64,000 bases of DNA, from NCBI RefSeq assembly GCF_014645655.1, contig NZ_BMMD01000002.1, positions 186,001 to 250,000 on the forward strand, in the 5' to 3' direction. Shown piece after piece: positions 17,262 through 26,233 of this stretch (position 1 is the first letter of the stretch; each line of letters begins with the position of its first letter). The notes beneath the pieces were generated by a model. That model saw nothing but the letters and a program-made list of their open reading frames with translations, was not told the origin of the DNA and did no database searches. This DNA comes from Agromyces bauzanensis. Lineage in GTDB: Bacteria > Actinomycetota > Actinomycetes > Actinomycetales > Microbacteriaceae. The position numbers and the translations under genes were made by a program.

Positions 17262-18877
17262 GCCGCGACACCCCGCACCGGCTCGGGACCGGCGGCGGAT
17301 GCCACTGCCTCGTCACGTGCGATCGAGGCGGCCGTGCGGCCGAGCGACCCGATGAACACGGCGTAGGCGAGCGACACGAGCGAGTAGAGCCCGACGAGCA
17401 GCGGCCAGCCGCCCGGTGGCTGCCACTCCGGTGCCAGCCACATGGCACTGATCGGGTCGTCGAGGCCCACGACGTAGCGGTACATCGTGAAGAGGAACGC
17501 GAATGCGCCGAAGCCGCCGATGAGGATGCCTCCCGCCCACGTGTATCGCGAGGCGAGGAACTCGACGCGACGTGCGTGGCGCGACGAGAGCATCCAGGCG
17601 GCGACGATGAGTGCGCCGAGGTAGAGGAAGAGTCCGTATCGCCCCTGCCAGATGATGCCGGTCTGCGAGACCGAGCGCGCTTGCACCAGGGCGGGCACGA
17701 TGATGCACGCGACCAGCATCCCGGTGAGAACCGCCGCCGTGCGCCGGTCGGCCGAACCGAACGCGAGGAAGAGCAGGGCACCGATCACGGCGACGACGAG
17801 CCAGTAGGACCAGGCGGGCAGGTAGGTGTCGAACCAGCCGAACACCCCGATCGACTGCTGCAGGTACTCGGGCGTCTGCCGGATCATGTACGCCAGGCCC
17901 GCCAGGAAGCTTCCGCCCACGAGCGGCGCATCGCCCACTTTCGCCTGACTCGACAGGCTGCCACCGAAGAAGGTCCAGACGAGCGAGAAGACACCGAAGG
18001 CCGCAATGATCGCGAGCCAGATGTAGCTGCGCCCCGTCGTGAAGAGCCGGCGAACCGGCGCCCAGCCGACCACGAGGGCGGCGAGCGCCACGATGACGGC
18101 CAGCCAGAGCGGGCCGAGCGCCCGTGCGGTCGCCAGCGCGGCGGCGGCCACGGCGGTGACGGCCCACAGGTACGTGCGCGAGTACACGATGCGGTCACCT
18201 GCGATGTCGGGCGCGTGCGACTCGAACAGGCGCAGAACCGCCATCCAGAGAGCTGCGGATGCCGCGATCTCGAAGCCGTTCGGGTTCACCGCGCCCATGA
18301 GGTACACGCACATCGGCGTCGCGATGAACGCGACGCCGAGTGGCATCCAGGTCACCGCGCGTCCCGCGAGCGCGAGCTGGAACATCGCGCCGACGAGGAG
18401 CGCTCCGATGAGCGCGCTGACGACGCGCATCGCAATGATGCCCTCGGCGCCGCCGAGGAGCAGCGAGGGCCAGCCGACGAGGGCGTAGTACAGGGGGTTG
18501 TACGCGCCCACCCATGTGTTGAACCAATCGGCGCCCCGGTCGCCGCCGAGCTCGGCGCCGCAATCGGCTGCGCGATTCTGGTCGAAGGCGAAGCAGAGCA
18601 GGTTCGGGTCGTAGCGGTACTCGTCGGGCAGGTCCACGACCAGGTGGAGGACGCCTTCGACCTCCTCGCCGATCACCTGGCCTCGCGCCTGCGCGATCGC
18701 CTTCGTGGCATGCGCGTTCTCGTCGGGCACCGAGAACACCGGACTCGCGAACGCCCAGAGGATCCCCAGCAGCGCCGTGAGCACGAAACCGATGAGTCCG
18801 GCGCGATTCGCCCGTGCGCGGACTTGCACGCGTCGCGACGGTCCATTCAAGAGTGCTCCCTGTCGCTCTGGCGGCAT
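17258..18877 (-). CDS. DUF2142-family polytopic membrane protein
   Basis: A 539-residue protein with about eleven to thirteen hydrophobic spans. The family signature near the first external loop is clear: FASPVFSVPDENAHATKA, then GAYNPLYYALVGWPSLL. DUF2142 proteins occur in actinobacterial and lactococcal polysaccharide loci. They look like GT-C-type glycosyltransferases or glycan-handling proteins, but I know of no assigned reaction. The start at 18877 is supported by TAGAAT (18892-18887), a -10 box 9 bases upstream giving an almost leaderless mRNA. It is coupled to the GT4 gene at 17261. Confidence 0.8.
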   Translation of the reverse strand: MPPERQGALLNGPSRRVQVRARANRAGLIGFVLTALLGILWAFASPVFSVPDENAHATKAIAQARGQVIGEEVEGVLHLVVDLPDEYRYDPNLLCFAFDQNRAADCGAELGGDRGADWFNTWVGAYNPLYYALVGWPSLLLGGAEGIIAMRVVSALIGALLVGAMFQLALAGRAVTWMPLGVAFIATPMCVYLMGAVNPNGFEIAASAALWMAVLRLFESHAPDIAGDRIVYSRTYLWAVTAVAAAALATARALGPLWLAVIVALAALVVGWAPVRRLFTTGRSYIWLAIIAAFGVFSLVWTFFGGSLSSQAKVGDAPLVGGSFLAGLAYMIRQTPEYLQQSIGVFGWFDTYLPAWSYWLVVAVIGALLFLAFGSADRRTAAVLTGMLVACIIVPALVQARSVSQTGIIWQGRYGLFLYLGALIVAAWMLSSRHARRVEFLASRYTWAGGILIGGFGAFAFLFTMYRYVVGLDDPISAMWLAPEWQPPGGWPLLVGLYSLVSLAYAVFIGSLGRTAASIARDEAVASAAGPEPVRGVAA

Positions 18878-19093
18878 GACCGACCGATTCTAGCAACGAG
18901 GGAGCGCCCGTGTCGCCGGACACCGCCTCCGTGTCGTCTCATCCGACGGTGACAGTGCGAATCCGTCGACGTACATGGCGTCCCGACGGGTGAGCGCTCC
19001 CTTAGCCGTCGCCGCCGGCACGCTGCTGATTGCAGCGTCACAGAAGACGGGTGATGGGGGTCATCGATAAGGGATGGGGGACGTCTCGCATCG

Positions 19094-19419
19094 GTGCTCG
19101 CGTCTGCGGCCCTCTTGGCTACGTTGCTCGTGAGTGCCTCGGTGTCGCACCCTGATCTCGCCGTCGCCATCGACGGCTCCCAATTCCGGCCCGGGAACAT
19201 CATCAGCGACGCTGTCTTCTACAACTCGGGGTCGATGTCCGAGACGCAGATCCAGGCCTTCTTCAATCAACGAGTCCCCACGTGCCCGGACGGGGGTACG
19301 TATGCCTCAAGGATTACCGCGAGACCACCACGAATCAGAGTGCGAAGGTCGAGGGATGCGCTGCTTACACGGGGCGCAACAGCCTCGCGCAGTTCCCGAC
19401 CGAGTCGCCGATCCCCTGA
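19094..19419 (+). pseudogene. Frameshifted, truncated gene of a conserved secreted actinobacterial protein
   Basis: The frame from GTG 19094 encodes a hydrophobic leader (LASAALLATLLVSASVS), then FRPGNIISDAVFYNSGSMSE and TQIQAFFNQRVPTCPDGG. At a run of five G (19292-19296) the frame must change by one base to continue YVCLKDYRETTTNQSAKVEG and CAAYTGRNS, after which a different tail ends at 19419. Homologues known from Microbacteriaceae secreted proteins continue far beyond TGRN. The gene therefore has a frameshift plus a lost C-terminus. The rest of the gap from 18878 holds one frame at 18975-19070 whose 31 residues (MASRRVSAPLAVAAGTLLIA start) look like a signal peptide, possibly a former start. 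Confidence 0.6.
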
Positions 19420-19440
19420 CACGAGACGCTCCCCGCGGCG

Positions 19441-20883
19441 TCAGCTGTTGCTTCGCCGGACCCCGACCTTGCGCTCGAGCCGCTGCCAAGTCTTCGCCGC
19501 CGCCGCCCGAGGTCCACCGACCCGGAGGTGATGCACCACTCGCTCGAGGTCGCGACGCCATCCCGCCGGAGCCTGGCGACGCATGATAAGGGACGCCCCC
19601 ACCGCTCGCCCCGTGCCCGAACGGTCGGCCGCATGCCCGGCATTACGGCAGAACTCCGTCAACCCGGCGAGCGTGCGCTCCCAGCGGAAGGCCTCACGGG
19701 CACGGGTCACATTCGCCGCCGCCGCGGCGTGCACCGCGTCGTCGTACAGGACCGATTCGAGCGCCGCCGCGAGCGCCTCGACATCGGAATCGGGCACGAC
19801 GCCGCCGAGCCCCTTTGCAGCCACGAGTTCGGCGAACGCGTCGCCGTCGGTGGTCACGATCGGGAGCCCCGCCCAGAGGTAGTCGAGGATCCTAGTGCGG
19901 AACGAGAACGTGGTCTCGATGTGCTGGAAGTGCGTCGACACGCCGGCGTCCGCCTCGAGCAGGTAGTTCTGGCGGTCGGCGTACTCGACCCATTGTTCGT
20001 TGAAGAAGACGTGCGTGCCAAGCACGCCGAGCTCGGCCGCCAGCGCCAGGGACCGGCCCACGACATCCATCTCGGGGACATCCGGATTCGGATGCGCAAC
20101 GCCCATGAAGAGCAACCGGACGTCGTCGTGCCGTTTCGCCACTGCCGCGATCGAACGGATCAGCGTCTCGGGATCGAACCAGTTGTAGATGCCGCCCGCC
20201 CAGATCACGAGCTTGTCGTCGACGCCGATTCCGGGGATCACGCCCTTCACGGCATTGCGCGTGTGCTCGGGCTCGGCCGCGGGGATCCCGAACGGCGCCA
20301 CGGTGAGAAGGCGTGCGAGGTCGGCATCCTGGAGATAGGTGAGCGGGTTCACCCTGCCCACGGCGGCGAGCTGGCCGAGCCAGAACAGGCGCTGCCGCTC
20401 GCTGGCGCAGAGGAAGAAGTCACCGAGTGCGAGCTGGTGGTTCAGCGCCATCGTCGCGTCGAACACCTGGGAGGTCCAGTGCTCGATCGTGAGACCGCGC
20501 CCCTGCTCGAGCTGCTCGAGGTGGATCGGGTCGTAGATGTCGACGACGAGCACCTTCTGGCTGCGCTCCAGCACCGGGAACAACGCGAGCGCATGGCCCT
20601 GCAGCACGATGATGTCCGCCCACTCCTCGTGTCGGTTCATCGTGGAGGGGACGTGATGGCTCACCTCGGCGACCTCGAACGGCGCGTCGCGAACCGTGAC
20701 GCCGTTCGTGCTGACAAGACGGACGTCGTGCTCCGCTGCGAGCTCCGCCGCGATGTGCCATGCCCTGATCGCCGGTCCGGCCATCCTCTCGCCGACCGGG
20801 TCGCCGGTGATCACGAGGATCCTCCGGTTCCGACGCGTCGTCGTGGCCACGGATGCCGTGGGGCACTGTTCGTTGCTGTGCAT
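19441..20883 (-). CDS. Glycosyltransferase family 4 (DPVGERMAGPAIR group)
   Basis: A 480-residue GT-B protein. The N-terminal strand-loop RILVITGDPVGERMAGPAIR is shared with the protein at 22760 (RVLVVAPDVVGARMAGPGLR). So are WAGGIYNWFDPETLIRSI at the start of domain two and TTFSFRTRILDYLWAGLPIV in the donor site. The two are paralogues. The last 60 residues are basic and may touch the membrane. GGAGGA lies 10 bases before ATG 20883. The gene follows the GT2 gene at 20902 by 18 bases on the same strand, so they are one operon. The sugar is unknown. Confidence 0.82.
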   Translation of the reverse strand: MHSNEQCPTASVATTTRRNRRILVITGDPVGERMAGPAIRAWHIAAELAAEHDVRLVSTNGVTVRDAPFEVAEVSHHVPSTMNRHEEWADIIVLQGHALALFPVLERSQKVLVVDIYDPIHLEQLEQGRGLTIEHWTSQVFDATMALNHQLALGDFFLCASERQRLFWLGQLAAVGRVNPLTYLQDADLARLLTVAPFGIPAAEPEHTRNAVKGVIPGIGVDDKLVIWAGGIYNWFDPETLIRSIAAVAKRHDDVRLLFMGVAHPNPDVPEMDVVGRSLALAAELGVLGTHVFFNEQWVEYADRQNYLLEADAGVSTHFQHIETTFSFRTRILDYLWAGLPIVTTDGDAFAELVAAKGLGGVVPDSDVEALAAALESVLYDDAVHAAAAANVTRAREAFRWERTLAGLTEFCRNAGHAADRSGTGRAVGASLIMRRQAPAGWRRDLERVVHHLRVGGPRAAAAKTWQRLERKVGVRRSNS

Positions 20884-20901
20884 CAGTGAATGGTCCTCCG
20901 G

Positions 20902-22719
20902 TCAGACGTTGGTCTCGGCGGCGGAACGGAGTGCGCGAGCGGCTTCGCGCGGGGCCGCCGACGCGATTCGACGAGCCGACTCGAACCCGTTCTCTGCGAG
21001 TTCGGCGTGGACCGCGTCGTCATCGAGCACGTCGGTGAGCGAGCGCGCGAGCGCGTCGATGTCGGCGAAGAGCAGGGCGTTGTAGCCATCGAGCACCTCG
21101 TACATCGTGCGCGGGTTGGGATGCGAGAGGTAGGCGGCGCCCATCGACATGAGTGCGAGCGGGACGAGGCTGTTGTCCGCCTCTGCGAACGAGACGATGG
21201 CTCGTGGGGATGCCTGACGGAGTTCCTCGAGCGCCGCGAGCGTCGCCGGAACCTCCTCACGATGCTGGACACGTGCGCCCGCCGTTCCCACCACGCGTTC
21301 GACGACCGCACGGGCCGCGGCATCCGCCCCGATCGTCACGACGAGGTCGCGCTCGGCGAGACCGCCGTCAGCTTCTTGGGGCGTCAGCGCCGGCGCGATC
21401 CGGGCGTGGGTCTCCCAGGCCGCCTCGGCCTGGAGCTGCCCGCGGGTCCACCGATCGGGCGCGAGGTACTCGAACTCCGGCCTGTACCGCGACACGATCG
21501 CGGCCTGGCGCGCCGGGTCATTCGGGAACGCGCCGCTCTCGACCGTGGGCAGGAGGTATACCGCCTTGCCGCGGTCGACGGCCGCGAGCCAGACCGTCTC
21601 GGCCACGCTCCAGTCGCACGCGACGACCAGCCCGCCGCGATCGGCGAGCGCGGCGACGAGCGCCTCGTCGACGTGACCGCCGTCGACCCGGTGCACGACC
21701 GCGTCGAACCCTTGCCCCTCGAGGTCGTCGGCCAGCGCGGCCACGTAGTCGCCCCAGAGCGCGCGGGCGCCGCCTCCGATGACAAAGTCAACGCGGGTCG
21801 CGTCGACCTCCCTGGTGAGGAACTCATCCCGCCAGCGTCGCCAGAACTTGCGCATCGACGCCAGCTCACGTCGGCCCTGGCTGTACCCGCGACTGGCCGA
21901 CTCGTGGTGCACGAGCATGGCGGCGGGCTGGTAGTAGCAGCGCACGCCCTCCACCCAGGCCGCGAGCCCGTAGTCGACGTCTTCGAACCCGAGCCAATAC
22001 GAGCCGTCGAGCAGTCCGACCCGTCCGAACGCCTCTCGCGTGATGTACACGCACGCGCCAGAGATGGAGCGGTTGTATCCGGCGACGTTCGCCGCGGGCT
22101 TCGTGGCGGGCGCGCCGACGTGGAGGTGGCCGAACCACTGCGGCGCCAGGACCCGGGCCCAGTAGGTGCCGGCGTACTGGATGCGTCCATCAGGGTAGAC
22201 GAGCTTCGGACTCACCATTCCGATCTTCGGGTCGATCTCGTAGGCGCTGTACTGCAACGCCTCGAGCCAACCCGGCTTCGCCACGATGTCGCTGTTCAGC
22301 AGCACGATGTCGTGCCGGGCCTCCGACATGCCGATGTTCACGGTGCCGGCGAACCCGAGTCGTTCTTCCTTGAGGATGACACGTACGCGGTCGGTCTCGA
22401 GCTCCTTGAGCCGGCGCGAGTTCTCGGGCTGGCAGTAGTCGTCGACGATGATGACCTCGAGTTCGAACCCCTCGCACGTCGTATCGACGCTCGCGAGGCA
22501 CTCCGTGAGGAGCGGGAGATCGTTGTAGCTCGGGATGACGATGCTGACCGGGCGCCGGTGGGCCCGCGTCCACCGCACCATTTCCTCGTTCGCACTCAGC
22601 CCTCTGGTGTTGAGAGTATAGAGGGGCTTCGATCCGAACGCCCGCGCGAGCCCACGGAGTCGGTTGGGCAGTCGTGCGTAGATTCGACGCGCGATGGCGA
22701 CCGGAAGGTTTCGATTCAT
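20902..22719 (-). CDS. Two-domain glycosyltransferase: GT2 plus a divergent GT4-like domain
   Basis: A 605-residue protein. Residues about 45-300 are a full family 2 domain: PVSIVIPSYNDLPLLTECL, LEVIIVDDYCQPENSRRL, DIVLLNSDIVAKPGWLEAL, then SGACVYITREAFGRVGLLDG and GFEDVDYGLAAW. This matches rhamnosyl/galactosyl-transferases. Residues about 325-600 resemble a GT4 (GT-B) domain: AETVWLAAVDRGKAVYLLP and SFAEADNSLVPLALMSMG. There the second glutamate of E-x7-E is replaced, so donor binding may be weakened or altered. Start 22719 was chosen as the first ATG before the conserved domain. It is divergent from the gene at 22760. Confidence 0.78.
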   Translation of the reverse strand: MNRNLPVAIARRIYARLPNRLRGLARAFGSKPLYTLNTRGLSANEEMVRWTRAHRRPVSIVIPSYNDLPLLTECLASVDTTCEGFELEVIIVDDYCQPENSRRLKELETDRVRVILKEERLGFAGTVNIGMSEARHDIVLLNSDIVAKPGWLEALQYSAYEIDPKIGMVSPKLVYPDGRIQYAGTYWARVLAPQWFGHLHVGAPATKPAANVAGYNRSISGACVYITREAFGRVGLLDGSYWLGFEDVDYGLAAWVEGVRCYYQPAAMLVHHESASRGYSQGRRELASMRKFWRRWRDEFLTREVDATRVDFVIGGGARALWGDYVAALADDLEGQGFDAVVHRVDGGHVDEALVAALADRGGLVVACDWSVAETVWLAAVDRGKAVYLLPTVESGAFPNDPARQAAIVSRYRPEFEYLAPDRWTRGQLQAEAAWETHARIAPALTPQEADGGLAERDLVVTIGADAAARAVVERVVGTAGARVQHREEVPATLAALEELRQASPRAIVSFAEADNSLVPLALMSMGAAYLSHPNPRTMYEVLDGYNALLFADIDALARSLTDVLDDDAVHAELAENGFESARRIASAAPREAARALRSAAETNV

Positions 22720-22759
22720 CGGCAAGCAGCATCCAATACCCGGAGAGAACAGACCACCC

Positions 22760-24166
22760 ATGGTACCCAGCCCCGATCGGCAACCCGAAACACGACGACG
22801 CGTCCTGGTCGTCGCGCCCGATGTGGTCGGCGCACGCATGGCCGGTCCGGGTCTGCGGTCCGTCGCGATCGCCCGCGAACTTGCGGACCACGTCGACGTG
22901 ACCTTCGCGATCGGCGTCGAGGGCAGTGGAGCGGTCGATTTCGACGGCGCCCGGGTGCGCGTCGTCCAGTACGCCGATCGCGCCGGACTCGAGGAGCTCG
23001 TGCTCGACTCCGACGCGGTGTTCTGCCAGTTCATCGACACCAACGTGGTGCGCGTCGCTTTGCCGCGGGGCGTCCGGTTCGTCTACGACCTGTACAACGC
23101 GCTCCCCGTCGAGACCGTCGGGTCGGATCGCATCAGCGGGTTCGACACGCAACCCGAGATGGATCGCGAGTTCGCCGAGCTGCTTCGCTACTTCCGGTTC
23201 GTCAGCCGTACCGGCAGCTATTTCGTGACGTCGAACGAGCGTCAGCGTGACTTCTGGCTGGGCTACATCATGGCGTCGGGCGGCCTGACGCCGAGTTCGC
23301 TCGGCGGCCGTGACATCGACGGCCTGATCGGCCTCGCCCCGTTCGGCGCCGAACGCGACGAGCCCCGCCAGCGCCGGCACGGACTCCGAGGCGCGCACGG
23401 CATCACGGACGATGACTTCGTGATCGTCTGGGCCGGCGGCATCTGGGACTGGTTCGATGCCGAGACAGCCATCCGCGCGATCGCCCGGATCTCCGAGTCG
23501 ATGCCGCGGGTCAAACTCGTCTTCTACGGCACCGTGCACCCGAACGCCGCGATCGGCCGGCCGAAGTCGGTGGATCGCGCACGTGCCGTGGCCGAGGAGC
23601 TCGGGGTTCTGGGCACGCAAGTCGTCTTCCTCGACGAGTGGGTGCCGGCCGCGTCACGTGCGGACTACCTCCTCGATGCGGACGCCGCGTTGTCGGGGCA
23701 CCGCGAGTCCCTCGAGACGCGTTTCGCGTTCCGCACCCGGATCCTCGACCACTTCTGGGCGGGGCTGCCGAGCCTCGTCACCGAGGGCGACTGGTTCGCA
23801 GACTACATCGGGGCGAACCGGCTCGGCCTCGTCGTGCCGTGCGAGGACATCGACGCGATGGAGTCCGCGATCCTGCGCCTCGTGGACGACCCCGCCCTCA
23901 TGGCGGAACTGCGCGGCAACGTGGCCGCGATCAAGGACTCGTGGCGCTGGCCGGCGACCACCCGACCGCTCATCGAGGCGCTGACCGAGCGGTTCGACGT
24001 GCTGCCCGTACGCTGGCTCCCGTCCGAACCGGAGGCGGCCCCGGCACCGACGCCTGGTCCCCCGCCCGGCCTGACGGCACGGATCCGAGCGCGTCTCGCA
24101 CGCGGGCCGGTCGGCCGGGCCTGGCGCGGCGCGCGGCGGCGCCTCGCTCAGCGCAAGCGGTCGTAG
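22760..24166 (+). CDS. Glycosyltransferase family 4, paralogue of the gene at 19441
   Basis: A 468-residue GT-B protein. It has RVLVVAPDVVGARMAGPGLR near the start, WAGGIWDWFDAETAIRAI opening the second domain, and ETRFAFRTRILDHFWAGLPS as the donor-site loop. The C-terminus is Pro-rich then strongly basic (RARLARGPVGRAWRGARRRL), suggesting membrane association. GGAGAG is 13 bases before ATG 22760, which is far. It overlaps the 3' end of the convergent gene at 24148 by 19 bases. The function is presumably the same class of transfer as its paralogue, on another linkage. Confidence 0.8.
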   Translation: MVPSPDRQPETRRRVLVVAPDVVGARMAGPGLRSVAIARELADHVDVTFAIGVEGSGAVDFDGARVRVVQYADRAGLEELVLDSDAVFCQFIDTNVVRVALPRGVRFVYDLYNALPVETVGSDRISGFDTQPEMDREFAELLRYFRFVSRTGSYFVTSNERQRDFWLGYIMASGGLTPSSLGGRDIDGLIGLAPFGAERDEPRQRRHGLRGAHGITDDDFVIVWAGGIWDWFDAETAIRAIARISESMPRVKLVFYGTVHPNAAIGRPKSVDRARAVAEELGVLGTQVVFLDEWVPAASRADYLLDADAALSGHRESLETRFAFRTRILDHFWAGLPSLVTEGDWFADYIGANRLGLVVPCEDIDAMESAILRLVDDPALMAELRGNVAAIKDSWRWPATTRPLIEALTERFDVLPVRWLPSEPEAAPAPTPGPPPGLTARIRARLARGPVGRAWRGARRRLAQRKRS

Positions 24167-26079
24167 TACGCGGCGATCTGCTCCATCACGACCGCCCAGG
24201 CGTACCGCTCGGCGGTCTTCAGCCCGGCGGCGCGGAGACGATCACGCTCCGCCGGGTCCGCGAGGAGCTCACGGACCGCGCGCGCCAGGCCCTCGACGTC
24301 GTGCTGCTCGACCAGCACGCAGTTCTCACCGGGAATGCAGAAGTCGCGATTTCCGTGCGAGTCCGTGGTGATGACGGGACATCCGGCCGCCATCGCCTCG
24401 ATCAGGGGGAGGCCGAAGCCCTCGTGCAATGACGTCTGCACGAAGACGGTCGCGCGGTTGTAGAGCACGTTGACCGCGGCATCCGACGGCCGGACGACAT
24501 ACTCCGTCCGGTCGTCCTCGAGGATGCCTGGCTCCGACCCGAAGAGCAGCAGCTGGGGGCGGTCCTTCCCGAGCAGCCGCCACGCGCGCCGTGTCTGCTC
24601 GAAGTTCTTCTGGAAGAACGACCGCCCGAGCGCCAAGACGGTTCCCGAGTCGCGCTCGACGTCCTCGAGCGGCTTGAACACCTCGGCGTCGTACCCGCTC
24701 GAGATCACGGTCGCGTGCACGCCCACGTCGGCGAGCTCGCCCTGCTGGTACCCGGCGATCGTGAGCGTCGCGAACTCGCGCCGGTAGCTCGCGGCCACGA
24801 CGGCGCGGACGCCGAGCTCATCGGGATAGAACCAGGTCTCGAACTCCTGCACGTAGTACGCGGGGAGGCCGTGGTTCACGCTGGCCAGCCACACGACCTC
24901 GGCGGTCTCCCACCAGGTCGCAACCTTGATGGCATCCTCGCTGCGGAGGGCGAGGAGCAGGTCCTCGTACCCGCGGAACCGCCTCACTCGGACGTCGAGC
25001 TCGAACCACGTCGGCTGGCCTTCGAGCGACCAGATCTCTACGTCGAACCCTCGACGTCGCAGGTCGGCCGATTGCTGGAAGACCGTGCGGATGCCGCCGC
25101 TGATCGATGTCGCGTTCAGGACGAAGACGATGCGCCGACCCGCGCCGGAGTCGAGTCGCCGGTCGTCGAGCCACGACGCGTGGGCACGGGTCTTCGTCGG
25201 AACCGTCAGCTGCCGGATCGGGAAGCGCACCTGCGCGAACGTGAGCGTGCGGATGTTGGCACGCCAGCCGTTCTGGACCCACGCACCGATCTGCTCGTCG
25301 AAGGAGAGCCCGGCGATGTCGTTGCGGGAGAGGTCGACACGATCGACGGCGCGTCTCGTCGCGTAGAATCCGTGCACGCCCGCCGTCAGCGAATATCGGG
25401 GGATCTCGTTCTGGCGGTAGTCGACGACGGGCTGCTCGACGGGTTCCCACGTCCGGGTCGCCCGGTCGTAGTCGAAGCCCGCCGTCACGATGCCGTCCCG
25501 GACGAAAGCGGGCGCCGCGAACCCGACCTCGTTGCCGGCGTGGTACTCGTTCGCCGCGAACTGCAGGCGGATGATGTCCTCGATCGAGACGATCGGCTGT
25601 TCGAGGTCGAGGAACAGCACGTCGTTGTGTCGCCAGAACCGCTGCAGGTGCAACCGCACGTCGCCCAGGTCGGTCTCGGCCCGATTGCGGATGGCTGGCA
25701 ATGCCGTGACGATGTTCTGCACCGACTCGGGCAATCGCTCTCGCTGGGCGTCGGACACGAGGAAGTGGCAGTGCAGGGTGCGGTGGGCGTCCGCCATCCA
25801 GGATGCGACCGCTTCGTCGGTTTCACTGAGGAGCACGATCGCCATCGGCCTGCGGTGCAGGAGGTGCCAGTTGAGCGCCGCGGCCAGCGTGAGCGCGGTG
25901 CTGATGCCGTTCGGGAAGGTCTTGCCGCTGATCGCCGCGGAGCGTTCCCTCCGGCGGTACTGAGCCAAGCCGCGCGGGCCGTGCCTCACGAGCAGCTCGA
26001 CCTCGTGGCTGTGGGAGCCGATGGCGTCGACGGCTCGCGACAGCGCGTCCAGTGCGAATCGTCCCAACCGTCGAAGCAT
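24148..26079 (-). CDS. Large two-domain glycosyltransferase, C-terminal GT4 with a GT-A-like N-terminal half
   Basis: A 643-residue protein. Residues about 60-290 look like a GT-A domain: TALTLAAALNWHLLHRR, VLFLDLEQPIVSIEDIIRL, which has a DxE-like acidic motif, and FDEQIGAWVQNGWRANIRTL. Residues about 310-640 are a clear GT4 domain: RIVFVLNATSISGGIRTVFQ, VLALGRSFFQKNFEQTRRA and E-x7-E in LHEGFGLPLIEAMAAGCPV. The middle (AEVVWLASVNHGLPAYYVQE) matches the same part of the protein at 20902, so both share a WsaF-like GT4 ancestry. AAGGG is 5 bases before ATG 26079. The N-terminal activity is inferred only. Confidence 0.78.
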   Translation of the reverse strand: MLRRLGRFALDALSRAVDAIGSHSHEVELLVRHGPRGLAQYRRRERSAAISGKTFPNGISTALTLAAALNWHLLHRRPMAIVLLSETDEAVASWMADAHRTLHCHFLVSDAQRERLPESVQNIVTALPAIRNRAETDLGDVRLHLQRFWRHNDVLFLDLEQPIVSIEDIIRLQFAANEYHAGNEVGFAAPAFVRDGIVTAGFDYDRATRTWEPVEQPVVDYRQNEIPRYSLTAGVHGFYATRRAVDRVDLSRNDIAGLSFDEQIGAWVQNGWRANIRTLTFAQVRFPIRQLTVPTKTRAHASWLDDRRLDSGAGRRIVFVLNATSISGGIRTVFQQSADLRRRGFDVEIWSLEGQPTWFELDVRVRRFRGYEDLLLALRSEDAIKVATWWETAEVVWLASVNHGLPAYYVQEFETWFYPDELGVRAVVAASYRREFATLTIAGYQQGELADVGVHATVISSGYDAEVFKPLEDVERDSGTVLALGRSFFQKNFEQTRRAWRLLGKDRPQLLLFGSEPGILEDDRTEYVVRPSDAAVNVLYNRATVFVQTSLHEGFGLPLIEAMAAGCPVITTDSHGNRDFCIPGENCVLVEQHDVEGLARAVRELLADPAERDRLRAAGLKTAERYAWAVVMEQIAAYYDRLR

Positions 26080-26204
26080 GTGTCCCTTTCGATGTCTGAT
26101 CCGTCATCGGCGCGGCCACACCGAGGTGGCTTCGCCACCGCCCTCGGTTCACGTTCCCCGTCGAGTGTACGGGTCTTGCACAGAATGACCCCCGAGCGAC
26201 TGGA

Positions 26205-26210
26205 TAGGAT
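26205..26210 (+). promoter_or_regulatory. -10 box of the ABC-exporter operon
   Basis: TAGGAT lies 23 bases before ATG 26234, with GGGAGGAG between them, so this transcript is expected to have a short leader and a normal ribosome site. A -35-like TTGCAC (26176-26181) lies too far upstream (24 bases) to pair well. Confidence 0.35.
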
Positions 26211-26233
26211 GCAGTGTTCGGGAGGAGAGGTCC

